The position numbers and the translations under genes were made by a program. DNA of 64,000 bases from Paenibacillus uliginis N3/975 (lineage in GTDB: Bacteria; Bacillota; Bacilli; Paenibacillales; Paenibacillaceae): the NCBI RefSeq assembly GCF_900177425.1, contig NZ_LT840184.1:4753705-4817704 (forward strand), given 5' to 3'. Positions 53,200 through 62,292 of this stretch are shown one piece after another. Position 1 is the first letter of the stretch. Every line of letters begins with the position of its first letter. Under the pieces are notes generated by a model that saw only the letters and a list, made by a program, of their open reading frames with translations, was not told the origin of the DNA and did not search any database.

Positions 53200-53240
53200 T
53201 GCTTGCTCTCCATCACACGTCGGGAGCAGGCACTTTTTTT
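53200..53240 (+). terminator. Terminator after beta-helix gene 4
   Basis: TGCTTGCTC / GAGCAGGCA stem, then CTTTTTTT. Confidence 0.86.
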
Positions 53241-53315
53241 GCAGGTGTTGTTTACCGTACATGATCGTATGCGGTTTGTTATCCCGGTATTTTAAACCCA
53301 AGATTGGAGGTCATT

Positions 53316-54326
53316 ATGGTGGGTAAAATACTTATTATCGGTCCAGAACGATCCACCTCATACCAGATCATTCTTCTTCAACCTCTTCGTTATCTGGAAG
53401 AACTGGGATACTTCACCTTTGATATCCAATCGCATAAACAAGCAACAAAATCTTCCATTTCTTCCTACGACATCATCATATTTCTGAGAAGCATTGAACC
53501 CGATACACTCCGTTGCTTGGAATGGGCACATCTTTTAGGAAAGAAGATCATTTATGTCATTGATGATCACTTCCTTGCGATTCCGACAACAACCCGAATA
53601 GGCCAGCTATACAGTCAACCTTCCTATCAAAAAACTTGCACTACCTTTTTAGAGACAGCACATGTTGTCAAAGTTGAATCTCCCATAATGTATGAGTTGA
53701 TACGACAGCAATTTAACCCACATGTGATATATTTCCCTGGGTGTGTTGATTTCTCATTTTTCAAGCCATGGAACAAAAGAAAGAAACATGAAGGGCAGCT
53801 CGTGATCGGGTACGAAGGAGCCAAAAAAGAAAGTTCTTTCCAACCTGTCATAGCCGCAATGAAACAAATTATGATGGAGTATGGAGATATTATTCGACTG
53901 GAATTTTACGGTTATTGCCCCGCAGAATTGAAAGACCACCCTAATGTAACACATATGGAACATAACGAGGATTATGGCCAGTTTATGAAACAGCTGTTTC
54001 AAGCCAACTGGGATATCGGCTTGGCACCGATGGAGGATAAGTTATACTACCACTGTAAGAGCAACGTGAAATTTCGCGACTATGCCTCCTGCCATATTCC
54101 AGGTATATATTCCTTATCGCCCGTGTATCGGGAATGTGTGTTCCATAAACAAACCGGATATTTCGTCCCTCAAACTAAACAAGGGTGGTACCTCGGAATT
54201 CAAGAAATGATAAATAACCCACAAATGCGTAAATCAATTTCAAAAAGAGCTTTAAAAGTCGTAAAGAAGCACCATACACTCAAGCTTTGTGCTGCCAATT
54301 GGAAGAAACTCCTTCATGACCTGTAG
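53316..54326 (+). CDS. Glycosyltransferase, GT-B-like, paralogue of 38465 and 39512
   Basis: A 336-residue transferase with the motif order of its two paralogues: IIYVIDDHFLAIPTTTRIGQLY near 80-100, VIYFPGCVDFSFF near 143, LVIGYEGAKKE near 165, WDIGLAPMEDKLYYHCKSN near 240 and FRDYASCHIPGIYSLSP near 260. GGAGG lies 7 bases before the ATG at 53316. The in-frame start at 53304 is too close to the site. It has no tag or basic leader. It follows the beta-helix array and precedes a CotS-like kinase. Confidence 0.84.
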   Translation: MVGKILIIGPERSTSYQIILLQPLRYLEELGYFTFDIQSHKQATKSSISSYDIIIFLRSIEPDTLRCLEWAHLLGKKIIYVIDDHFLAIPTTTRIGQLYSQPSYQKTCTTFLETAHVVKVESPIMYELIRQQFNPHVIYFPGCVDFSFFKPWNKRKKHEGQLVIGYEGAKKESSFQPVIAAMKQIMMEYGDIIRLEFYGYCPAELKDHPNVTHMEHNEDYGQFMKQLFQANWDIGLAPMEDKLYYHCKSNVKFRDYASCHIPGIYSLSPVYRECVFHKQTGYFVPQTKQGWYLGIQEMINNPQMRKSISKRALKVVKKHHTLKLCAANWKKLLHDL

Positions 54327-54383
54327 ACGGGCGTAACGATCAGCAAGTATGTATGAACATTTTCTTGTGAAAAGGGTGATATT

Positions 54384-55328
54384 ATGCTTTCACTAAATCA
54401 TGCCTTATCCATACTAAACCAACATTATGACATCGATCATCCGAATGTGGAATGGATCCAGAACGAACCGGATAAAGTCGTATGGAAAGTAAGCGATAAG
54501 AATAGAACCTATATCTTGAAAAGTGATTTCAAAAAAAACAGTTCCCTCATTCCTTCCATTTATCTGCAATACGAACTGTCCCTTCAAGGGTTGAATGTTC
54601 CCGAGGTTATTCCAACGAACCGACGGAAATTATGTGTGAAGCTGAATAATCGTATTTATTTTTTGTCTAGGTATATCCATGGTGAACCAGCAACCATATC
54701 CGAACGAACAAAAGCCATTGGGGATTTCCATCAACGGGCCAGATTGCCCCATTCATGGCAAGCTTATCAAAAGAAAACAGCAAGCCCAATGACCAGCGCA
54801 AAAGAGTGGATTGAAGATTATGAAATGAAAATAAACCAACTGAAAAAGTGGGAAAAAGATTACGCTATACAGCACATTCAACCGTGTATACAATTGGCAG
54901 AAAAATGTCTGAACGTTTCTTCAGAGAGAACCGCTGATCTGGCTAATCACATCACAAAAGTGAATGAAAGTAAGTGGCTGGTGCATGGCGATTTAACCCA
55001 TAGGAATGCAATAAAAACGAAATCAGGCGACATATGGCTCATTGATTTAGAACATTCGAAAGTGGATTCTCCCGTGAAGGATATTCGTTTTTTATTACCA
55101 AAAATCATGTTATCTTCTCATTATGGAGCATACTTTTCACGATTCTTGGTCGGAAGATCTTTTGAGGAACTCTACTACATGGACTCTATTTTCCCTCACA
55201 GCCTCCATTCCTATATCGGGGGAGTAATTAGACAGAAGAGACTTCCATTGAAACGTTCATCTATTCAAGAGCTAGTATTAAAAGAGCTTCATAAAGATGA
55301 AATGATAAGCAAATTGTGGAGTGGCTAA
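54384..55328 (+). CDS. CotS-like kinase-fold protein (spore coat/APH family)
   Basis: A 314-residue protein of the aminoglycoside phosphotransferase superfamily, in the CotS/CotI/YutH type common in spore formers. WLVHGDLTHRNAI near residue 200 is the Brenner-type motif, with His, Asp and Asn kept, and DIWLIDLEHSKVDSP near 217 has the metal-binding Asp. The N-terminal lobe has VVWKVSDKNRTYILKSD near 30. It is likely active as a kinase, but the substrate is unknown. A weak GGGTGATATT site precedes the ATG. It lies 57 bases after the glycosyltransferase gene. Confidence 0.8.
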   Translation: MLSLNHALSILNQHYDIDHPNVEWIQNEPDKVVWKVSDKNRTYILKSDFKKNSSLIPSIYLQYELSLQGLNVPEVIPTNRRKLCVKLNNRIYFLSRYIHGEPATISERTKAIGDFHQRARLPHSWQAYQKKTASPMTSAKEWIEDYEMKINQLKKWEKDYAIQHIQPCIQLAEKCLNVSSERTADLANHITKVNESKWLVHGDLTHRNAIKTKSGDIWLIDLEHSKVDSPVKDIRFLLPKIMLSSHYGAYFSRFLVGRSFEELYYMDSIFPHSLHSYIGGVIRQKRLPLKRSSIQELVLKELHKDEMISKLWSG

Positions 55329-55346
55329 GAAATCGAAGTGAAAACA

Positions 55347-55380
55347 AACAAAAGGGGCGAGTTGTATACCAACCGCCCCA
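55347..55380 (-). terminator. Terminator between the CotS-like and GT2-DUF616 genes
   Basis: GGGGCGGTTGG / CAACTCGCCCC stem on the minus strand, followed by TTTTG. It is also usable by the plus-strand gene, though with a weaker T-run. Confidence 0.7.
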
Positions 55381-55391
55381 ATTACATAATA

Positions 55392-56924
55392 TTATGGTCT
55401 CAATAGCTTCATTCTGTCCACTTTCGACTTTTGTTGGTGTTTGCTCCATTTGAAAAACTCGTTATCACGGATATAGTCATCGATTAGAGTAAATGGAACC
55501 TTGGTTTTCCATGCAATGTAATTAAAACTGATTTGATCTCTTTTACTGTAGCTTATAATTTGCCTCCACCAAGCTGTCATCGTTCGGATCACGACCAGAT
55601 CATTATGACGCCTTAAAATAACTCCGGACTCAATCAATCCATTGTTTTTGGGATACCCCGCCTGCTTATATAATGAAATCTGTTTTAAAATAACATCTTT
55701 CCGGTCCTTACCCAAAGTAATGCACGCATCCGCTTCTTTGTAAATACAATTCCGGATAGAATGTTTATAGAACGCTGACGGTAACCCAGAACTATATTTT
55801 TCGATAAAAGCATCTATATCTCCGATCACTCTAATATTCCCGTCTACCCAGACGCTATGTTCATAATCTTGAAAAAATAGATGAGGCATAATTTTCACCC
55901 ATCTAGCTTGCCTTGCCGGATCAACAAATATTTTACCCAGCAATATGATTTTCCAGGAGGATGATTTTAATAAAGGATTATCTGTAAAACAATAATAATC
56001 GCACTTTTCACTCATCTGTACAGGATCCTGCAGCCTGTCATAATTTCCGGTTATGGCTGTATAAATCACGTTTTTCCGCTGTTTTCCTTTATGAATATGC
56101 TGCCTGCACTCTAACAACCATTTTATTTTATCTCTTGTCTCTTGGAGGTGTTGATGATCAACCATTTTTTGAATCGATTGCTTTACTTCTTTCATGCCGT
56201 GCTTGCGAAAAAGGGCAGCTTTGCCACTCTGGGCCAATTGCTGCCTTCTTTCCGAGCCAAAGCTTGCCGATTTTTGATGATAAATATAACAATGATTAGC
56301 AACTTTCAATTTAAAGTTAGCGCCGCGGGCACGAATACAATAATCATCTTCTTCACCGTACCCGATCGGAAAGTTGATCTCATCGAAATAACCGATTCTT
56401 TCGATGACCTCTCTCTTAATCATAAGGCAAAAGCCGTTTAGAAACATCGTTCTAGGAAATATCTTCTCAGAAGCGTAGTAGACCAGCTCAGCCATCTGAT
56501 CGACCGTCATATGGGGTTCTAATCCATTTTCACTGCTGTTCATGCCCGGTACAGATTGCCAGCTGGCCGCATTAGATAGCGGGCCAACGATACCGATTCT
56601 TTTATCCGACTCCATGGTTTCCGTCATCTTCTCCAGCCAACGTGGGGTAACAATCGTGTCGCTATTTAGAAGTACGCAGTAACGGGAAGTTGACTTCTTC
56701 AACCCTTGATTTGCTGAAGCGGTATAACCACGTGCTTTCTCATTTCTTATGATTGTACACGGATATTTCTTTGCAAACTTCTCTAAATATCGTCTCGTCG
56801 CATTGTCACTACCATCGTCGATGATGATTAGATTGATTTCTTGGGAGGTTTTACTCTGAACAGAATCCAGGCATACCTTTACTACATCTAAACCGTTATG
56901 CACACATATGACAACATCAATCAA
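55392..56924 (-). CDS. GT2-DUF616 fusion glycosyltransferase
   Basis: A 510-residue fusion. The GT2 domain comes first: VICVHNGLDVVKVCLDSV, INLIIIDDGSDNATRRYL near 35, VLLNSDTIVTPRWL near 83 and EEDDYCIRARGANF near 188. From about 285 a DUF616 (TOD1/MUCI70-type) domain follows: VIYTAITGNYDRLQDPV near 290, YYCFTDNP near 312, RQARWVKIMPHLFFQDYEHSVWVDGNIRV near 340. The TTG at 56924 with GGGAGGGA before it fits better than the longer frame to 57002. It overlaps the dehydrogenase gene by 8 bases. Confidence 0.84.
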   Translation of the reverse strand: MIDVVICVHNGLDVVKVCLDSVQSKTSQEINLIIIDDGSDNATRRYLEKFAKKYPCTIIRNEKARGYTASANQGLKKSTSRYCVLLNSDTIVTPRWLEKMTETMESDKRIGIVGPLSNAASWQSVPGMNSSENGLEPHMTVDQMAELVYYASEKIFPRTMFLNGFCLMIKREVIERIGYFDEINFPIGYGEEDDYCIRARGANFKLKVANHCYIYHQKSASFGSERRQQLAQSGKAALFRKHGMKEVKQSIQKMVDHQHLQETRDKIKWLLECRQHIHKGKQRKNVIYTAITGNYDRLQDPVQMSEKCDYYCFTDNPLLKSSSWKIILLGKIFVDPARQARWVKIMPHLFFQDYEHSVWVDGNIRVIGDIDAFIEKYSSGLPSAFYKHSIRNCIYKEADACITLGKDRKDVILKQISLYKQAGYPKNNGLIESGVILRRHNDLVVIRTMTAWWRQIISYSKRDQISFNYIAWKTKVPFTLIDDYIRDNEFFKWSKHQQKSKVDRMKLLRP

Positions 56925-58293
56925 AGCTGTCCCTCCCCTCCATATCAGTCTGAAATATTTCATCCCGGAGGAAGGTGTTTCCGTATCTCTTGTGACCGCC
57001 AAGCAACATGATATTCCCTTCTAAGGGTTTGGTCACATTTCTTGTGTCATAGAGTAAAGCAGCGTTCTCTACAATAAGTGGATAATCGATTGAACTATGA
57101 TCCGTTATGATGACAACCAAGTCAGCCTCTGCAATAGCTTCCGATGTCAGCTCAACAGAATATACCATTTGTCCGTCGTTCTTAAAATGCGGAATGTGCG
57201 GATCATAGTAGGTTACATTCGCCTCTTTTTGCTGGAGAAGCTTGAACACTTCCAGAGCAGGCGATTCACGAAGATCATTAACATCTTTTTTATATGCCAT
57301 GCCGATACACAAAATATTAGAATTTTTAAGAGGTTTTTCATATTCATTGAGTATATCTGTTATTTGAGAGACCACGTATCTGGGCATATTGCTGTTGATG
57401 TCATCAGCCAATTCAATGAACTTGTTGTGAAATCCAAACATTTTAGCTCTCCATGACAGATATATAGGATCGATCGGTATACAATGTCCGCCTATACCCG
57501 GTCCCGGAAAAAAAGGAATATAGCCAAACGGCTTGCTTGAGGCTGCGTCGATGATCTCCCAAATATTAATCCCCATGCGGTCACACATCAACGTCAATTC
57601 ATTTACGAGAGCAATGTTGACGCTGCGAAACGTATTTTCCAGTAATTTAACCATCTCGGCAGCAGCCGTAGAGCTTACTGGAATAACTTCTTGAAGGAAG
57701 GAGCCGTAAAACTGAGCGCCAAGTTCTGCACACACAGGTGAGATTCCACCAATGATTTTAGGGGTGTTTTTCACATTGAATTTGCGGTTTCCCGGATCTA
57801 TCCTCTCTGGAGAATAGCACACGAAAAAATCTTTCCCTGCTTTCCATCCCATTTCATCTTCGATAACCTTTTGGATTAATTCTTCCGTCGTTCCCGGGTA
57901 GGTTGTACTTTCTAAAATGATAAGTGTATCTTTCGTCACATACTGGATGATCGAAGCAACGGCGGATGAAATCATTGAAACGTCCGGCTCTCTGGTTTTA
58001 TTAAGCGGAGTAGGTAAGCAAATGATCACAACATCGGCTTCCGCGATAGAAGAGAACTCATTCACGGCATGCAGACGTTGATGAATCAGCGTTTGAATGT
58101 CTTCATCTTTTATGTCCGAAACATACGATTTCCCGCTCTGAAGCTGATCCACTTTATCCTGATCTATATCGATTCCGTACACCAGATAACTGGCTCGTGC
58201 AGCTTCAACTGCCACAGAAAGTCCTACATAACCGAGTCCGATCACCACTGCTGTCGCTGTCCGATTCCTTATCTTTTGCAAGATTTCGCTCAT
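56917..58293 (-). CDS. UDP-N-acetylhexosamine-type nucleotide-sugar 6-dehydrogenase
   Basis: Oxidises C6 of a UDP-sugar in two steps with NAD+. AVVIGLGYVGLSVAVEAARAS near residue 15 is the NAD fold, CLPTPLNKTREPD near 92, SPERIDPGN near 165, and FFPGPGIGGHCIPIDPIY near 258 holds the catalytic Cys. The IGGHCIPIDP form is typical of the WbpA/VipA (UDP-GlcNAc or ManNAc) branch rather than UDP-glucose dehydrogenase. I prefer the ATG at 58293. A start at 58341 is possible. It overlaps the GT2-DUF616 gene. Confidence 0.88.
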   Translation of the reverse strand: MSEILQKIRNRTATAVVIGLGYVGLSVAVEAARASYLVYGIDIDQDKVDQLQSGKSYVSDIKDEDIQTLIHQRLHAVNEFSSIAEADVVIICLPTPLNKTREPDVSMISSAVASIIQYVTKDTLIILESTTYPGTTEELIQKVIEDEMGWKAGKDFFVCYSPERIDPGNRKFNVKNTPKIIGGISPVCAELGAQFYGSFLQEVIPVSSTAAAEMVKLLENTFRSVNIALVNELTLMCDRMGINIWEIIDAASSKPFGYIPFFPGPGIGGHCIPIDPIYLSWRAKMFGFHNKFIELADDINSNMPRYVVSQITDILNEYEKPLKNSNILCIGMAYKKDVNDLRESPALEVFKLLQQKEANVTYYDPHIPHFKNDGQMVYSVELTSEAIAEADLVVIITDHSSIDYPLIVENAALLYDTRNVTKPLEGNIMLLGGHKRYGNTFLRDEIFQTDMEGRDSFD

Positions 58294-58347
58294 CCTTGTT
58301 ACCCGTCCTTTCTTGATGATAGAATTTTTCTTGTAAATCACCGGACA

Positions 58348-59040
58348 TTAAACACTTTTGGTTATAAGCAGGACATAGTTATCGGTGTACGATATTAATT
58401 TGCATTTGGCCATATAATTGACTGTGCTTAATTGTTGCGTATGAGACTTTACATTTTTTCTGCGAACACATACATAATTGTATTTGGAGGAAGAGAAGAT
58501 GCGAAATCCTTTAGCCTTGCATCTTCTAAGGAAATCAGCATCACTGGCACTGACAAGCTGTTCGTTGAATTTGATTTTGTCCCATACCGATTTCTTAAAC
58601 AGCAAAGTCCCTCCTTTGACATGCCTGCGGTACTTTTTCTCGCCCCCCTTCCGAAACAACATCAGTGCATTTTCACCCTCAAAATACAAGAATGATGTAT
58701 GTTTGCCAACGATGGAAGCCTTTGATTTATTAAGCGTATTGATCGCCTCATTTAAGTAGTCGGGTGCGTAATAATCATCATCGTCAAATTTTGCAACCAG
58801 ATCATATTTGGCTTTCCCGATTCCATAATTTAAGCATTTGCCAAGCTTACACTTTTCAGAGAGTTGGTATACAGATACATTTTTATGTTTCTTCGCTTTT
58901 TCCCTCCAGATGTTTATATCCATATCATCATGGTTCAGTACGATAATCATCTCTTTATTCTCAAAATTTTGACGCACATAATTGCTGAATATGTTTTTCA
59001 TAAAAGAAGGTCTCATCGTACAACAAATGATAGAAATCAA
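58348..59040 (-). CDS. GT2-like glycosyltransferase, AT-rich gene
   Basis: A 230-residue transferase. ISIICCTMRPSFMKNIFSNY is the N-terminal strand, MIIVLNHDDMDI near 31 and the metal-binding VAKFDDDDYYAPDYLNEA near 83 are clear, and GGTLLFKKSVWDKIKFNEQ near 140 and SDADFLRRCKAKGF near 165 are acceptor-side motifs. Codon use is noticeably AT-rich compared with the upstream part of the window, which hints at transfer. It starts with TTG at 59040, after AAGGGAAGGA. It is probably cotranscribed with the next two genes. Confidence 0.82.
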   Translation of the reverse strand: MISIICCTMRPSFMKNIFSNYVRQNFENKEMIIVLNHDDMDINIWREKAKKHKNVSVYQLSEKCKLGKCLNYGIGKAKYDLVAKFDDDDYYAPDYLNEAINTLNKSKASIVGKHTSFLYFEGENALMLFRKGGEKKYRRHVKGGTLLFKKSVWDKIKFNEQLVSASDADFLRRCKAKGFRIFSSSKYNYVCVRRKNVKSHTQQLSTVNYMAKCKLISYTDNYVLLITKSV

Positions 59041-59273
59041 CGCAATCCTTCCCTTCTTCTCACATCATCACTTGGTTCAATTATCTACGCTAAAGACCCA
59101 ATGATAGTGAATCCACTTTACTTGTTAGAATATGAAATCTGCTTTGGAAGAGAAACGGCGATTTCATCAGTCATATAACCCATGTCATTCCTTGATTTTC
59201 TTCATAAAGTGATGGTAACAAGCTTGTTGGAGCATGTTACGGTCTTACTTTTCAGAGGGAGTGTGACTGATAA

Positions 59274-60566
59274 GTGGATATTTTGGTGGTAGGTACAGGA
59301 TATGTAGGTACAACAACTGCTCTGGTGCTGGCAGAAATGGGGTGGAACGTAACAGGACTTGATTCGGATCAGATCAAGTTAAACCTCCTTCTGCAAGGCC
59401 GTATTCCTTTTTATGAGGAAGGGCTTGAAGATCTATTGGAGAAACACTTGCAGTCCGATAAAATTAATTTTACTTCCATAACAGACCAAGCCATCAAACA
59501 CAATGACGTCATTTTCATTTGCGTAGGTACCCCATCCCGGTCAGATGGCAATGCAGATTTACAATATGTGAAACAGGTAGCCATGGACATCGGGCGCTAT
59601 ATGAACAGCTATAAACTAATCGTGATTAAGAGTACCGTTCCCGTTGGTACACAAGAGATGGTGGAACAATGGATCCGCTCTGCGCAATCACATGTTTCTC
59701 CGTTTGATGTCGCTTCTAATCCTGAGTTTTTACGTGAAGGTAAAGCATTATCGGATGCTCTATATCCAGATCGGATCATCATCGGGACCGATAGTGATCG
59801 TGCTGCCGAGCTCCTAAAAGAGCTGTATCAAACGATGCAGTGTCCCGTTGTCGTCACAGCACCTAAAACGGCCGAGCTGATCAAATATGCCGCTAATGCC
59901 TTTTTGGTCACTAAAATTTCTTACATTAATGAATTATCCAGACTGTGCGACAAGCTCGGCGTTAATGTCAAGGAGGTGGCTCACGGCATCGGTCTTGATC
60001 CTAGAATCGGTTCCAGCTTTCTTCGAGCCGGCATCGGGTATGGGGGTTCCTGTTTCCCCAAAGACGTATCTGCTTTGCTTCGATTAGCAAATGATCAGGA
60101 TACCCCGTTAACCTTGTTGAAACAAGCAGTGTCTGTTAATCAGACTCAATATCTTCATTTACTGGAAAAGGCCCGCACACGCATTGGAGCCTTTAATGGA
60201 AAAAAAATTTCGATACTGGGTCTTGCTTTTAAACCGGATACCGACGACATTCGAGAAGCCCCAGCAATTCGGATAATTCAGAAACTGCTTAGCGAGAGGG
60301 CACTTATTAGCGTCCATGATCCGATTGCAAAACTTCCTCAGGAGCTTATTCATGAATCAGTTACGTCCTTCAGTTCTCCGGAACAGGCTTTGGAAGGTGC
60401 GGATGCCGTATTTCTGTGTACAGAATGGAAAACATATCTATCTATCGATTGGGTGCATATAAAACAGATCATGAATCAACCGAATCTATTTGATGGCAGG
60501 AATCTACTGAATGCGAAGGTTATGGAAGGAATGGGTTATTATTATCAAGGGGTTGGATATCCGTAA
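59274..60566 (+). CDS. ugd: UDP-glucose 6-dehydrogenase
   Basis: Makes UDP-glucuronate. The 430-residue protein has VVGTGYVGTTTALVLAEMGW at the N-terminus, CVGTPSRSDGNADL near 84, KSTVPVGT near 122, SNPEFLREGKAL near 150 and GIGYGGSCFPKD near 253 with the catalytic Cys260-type residue. The GGSCFPKD form is the classical UDP-glucose branch (TuaD-like), so it differs from the dehydrogenase at 56917. It starts with GTG at 59274. GAGGGAG lies about 12 bases away. It stands alone on the plus strand. Confidence 0.93.
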   Translation: MDILVVGTGYVGTTTALVLAEMGWNVTGLDSDQIKLNLLLQGRIPFYEEGLEDLLEKHLQSDKINFTSITDQAIKHNDVIFICVGTPSRSDGNADLQYVKQVAMDIGRYMNSYKLIVIKSTVPVGTQEMVEQWIRSAQSHVSPFDVASNPEFLREGKALSDALYPDRIIIGTDSDRAAELLKELYQTMQCPVVVTAPKTAELIKYAANAFLVTKISYINELSRLCDKLGVNVKEVAHGIGLDPRIGSSFLRAGIGYGGSCFPKDVSALLRLANDQDTPLTLLKQAVSVNQTQYLHLLEKARTRIGAFNGKKISILGLAFKPDTDDIREAPAIRIIQKLLSERALISVHDPIAKLPQELIHESVTSFSSPEQALEGADAVFLCTEWKTYLSIDWVHIKQIMNQPNLFDGRNLLNAKVMEGMGYYYQGVGYP

Positions 60567-60583
60567 ATGTAGACGCCCATCTT

Positions 60584-61267
60584 TTATATGAATGTAGCTC
60601 TTAGAAGATAATATTTTTCCGCATACGCAAAGCCAACTTCCATTCCACGTTTAGCCGCCCACTCCTTGACCGATTCCGGTGAGATTAAATGCCTTGGCTC
60701 GCGCAGCTGCGATTTATGTTTTCGCAACGCCCCCACTTTTTTGTCTACCGTTTCGCTGATATCCAGATACAATTCTCCAACGTCTGTCAACTTAGGATGC
60801 TGCCACACAATAAGAGGATACTCATACATAGCGATGACTTTATAGTTTCTGTCTGGAACAGGACGCAGCCCTGCCATACAAGCTTCATATAAAACCTGAT
60901 GATCTTGATTGAAACTAGGATAAGGAATAAATACCATCGTCGGTTTAAACTCCAATAAATACCGATCAATTTTCGTTATGATTTCTTTTTTCGGGAGGGT
61001 ATCCAATATACTTTCCTTGTCGTCAAACATAATATCCCAGTTGGTACAGCCAAGATATTTTAACGCCTTATAAAACTCCTTCTTACGTGTGTTTACACTC
61101 ACAGGTTGCTCCCTGTGCCAAAAAAATGAATTTCCGACAGAAGCCAGAACGACCTTAACTGTGTTATTGTATCTGCAAGCTTTTTCTATCAATCCACCGC
61201 ATCCTAGTACCTCATCGTCAGCATGAGGCACAAATACGAGAATCCTCTCTTTTCCTGATTCAAGCAT
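60584..61267 (-). CDS. PIG-L/LmbE family deacetylase
   Basis: A 227-residue zinc deacetylase of the GlcNAc-PI/bacillithiol (BshB) fold. The metal motif is VPHADDEVLGCGG near residue 13, and HQVLYEACMAGLRP with its His near 125 is the third ligand region. It usually removes acetyl groups from N-acetylated sugars. Given the glycan locus, a sugar substrate is more likely than bacillithiol. GGGTGAGAAG precedes the ATG. It is convergent with ugd, with a gap of only 17 bases, and no terminator is clear there. Confidence 0.88.
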   Translation of the reverse strand: MLESGKERILVFVPHADDEVLGCGGLIEKACRYNNTVKVVLASVGNSFFWHREQPVSVNTRKKEFYKALKYLGCTNWDIMFDDKESILDTLPKKEIITKIDRYLLEFKPTMVFIPYPSFNQDHQVLYEACMAGLRPVPDRNYKVIAMYEYPLIVWQHPKLTDVGELYLDISETVDKKVGALRKHKSQLREPRHLISPESVKEWAAKRGMEVGFAYAEKYYLLRATFI

Positions 61268-61398
61268 CTTCTCACCCCTTTTATCATCTAGATATTTGCG
61301 GAAAGCCTGTCCTCACTCATCCTTTATTTATTTATATGAAACTTTCAGATCATATTCTTGGACTTTACAAAGATTATGCAGATAACATGCATCCGTAA

Positions 61399-61428
61399 CA
61401 AAAAAAGACAGCGAATGGTTTCGCTGCC
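61399..61428 (-). terminator. Terminator of the FkbH-ACP-GNAT operon
   Basis: GGCAGCGAA / TTCGCTGTC stem with a 4-base loop and a run of seven T on the minus strand. Confidence 0.85.
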
Positions 61429-61477
61429 CCGAAACGTGCAAGAGAATTGAACAGTGAAAAATTAGACCACGGGCAAA

Positions 61478-62062
61478 TTATCCATCAGTCTCCTCCATAA
61501 GCAGACGTTCTGCCAAAATAGCTGGTTTCTCCAATCGTTCTTGAATTAAAGGCCAGTTCTCCTTTGTTGCCGTATGGATGACCATATCATAAGAAACGCC
61601 TTTTATGGTTAAACCGCCGCGTTCGATCCCTGTACGGGGCAAACTACAATTGTCATGAAAAGACACGACGCTTGCATTGTCAATTACCGTGTTGGAATAA
61701 ATACTGGACAAACCTAAAATATCAAATGCGACATGAAAAATAAGCCACACGCTGGCTGGCGCGGCTGGAACCAACGGGGAGATAATCCACCTGCCCCAAT
61801 TACCGCTTTGATCTGCGATATCATAGATCGCGATTGTGCCGACAGCTTTTCCTGATAATAGCTCGATACAGAAGTAATAATCGCCGACTCGATGAAAGTA
61901 CTCCTCCAGCCATGATTCATGGATGGAGAAACGGGAATCGATTTCCCCGATATACCTGGACAATTCAGGAGATCTTCTAAGTTTGAAAATAAACTCGGCA
62001 TCGTCCATCGTTATCGGCCTTAATCGAACCCCGAAGCGTTCTACTATGATGTTATGCTTCAC
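61478..62062 (-). CDS. GNAT-family acyltransferase of the FkbH-ACP operon
   Basis: A 194-residue protein resembling RimJ/RimL-type N-acyltransferases. VRLRPITMDDAEFIFKLRRSPELSRYIGEID at residues 12-42 is the typical start, and CIELLSGKAVGTIAIYDI near 65 and GLSSIYSNTVIDNASVVSFHDN near 115-136 complete the fold. It starts with GTG, overlapping the acyl carrier stop by 4 bases. Because it is coupled to an FkbH and a carrier protein, it is a candidate for moving a carrier-bound acyl group to a sugar amine (inference). Confidence 0.8.
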   Translation of the reverse strand: MKHNIIVERFGVRLRPITMDDAEFIFKLRRSPELSRYIGEIDSRFSIHESWLEEYFHRVGDYYFCIELLSGKAVGTIAIYDIADQSGNWGRWIISPLVPAAPASVWLIFHVAFDILGLSSIYSNTVIDNASVVSFHDNCSLPRTGIERGGLTIKGVSYDMVIHTATKENWPLIQERLEKPAILAERLLMEETDG

Positions 62063-62292
62063 GATTTCACCTCTATAATCTCAACTAAATCATCCAAACT
62101 CGTTATTCCTGCAACCTCCCTGATCGAGAAACGAACATTAAATTGCTCTTCAAGACGGAGAATGAGTTCCATATGCTTCAATGAATCCCAGTTCGGTATT
62201 TCCTCACGTTTCGGATTTTCATCCAATGACAGCGTCGTGTTCAGCACCTCGGACAGAATGGATCCGATTTGTTCACGTAACTCATTATTCAT
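62059..62292 (-). CDS. Acyl carrier protein
   Basis: A 77-residue carrier with a four-helix fold. Ser in the WDSLKHMELIL motif near residue 36 is the phosphopantetheine site. The rest of the protein (EQFNVRFSIREVAGITSLDDLVEII) fits the family. The ATG at 62292 is preceded by GGAGGTG at 6-7 bases, and an upstream frame to 62328 runs through the FkbH gene and is rejected. It overlaps the FkbH stop by one base. It is a dedicated carrier, separate from fatty-acid AcpP. Confidence 0.9.
   Translation of the reverse strand: MNNELREQIGSILSEVLNTTLSLDENPKREEIPNWDSLKHMELILRLEEQFNVRFSIREVAGITSLDDLVEIIEVKS

Noticed and set aside
61690..62001. A 95-residue minus-strand frame within the GNAT gene
   Set aside because: It is a shadow in another frame of the same strand; the GNAT frame has the conserved N-terminal motif and is coupled to the carrier-protein gene.
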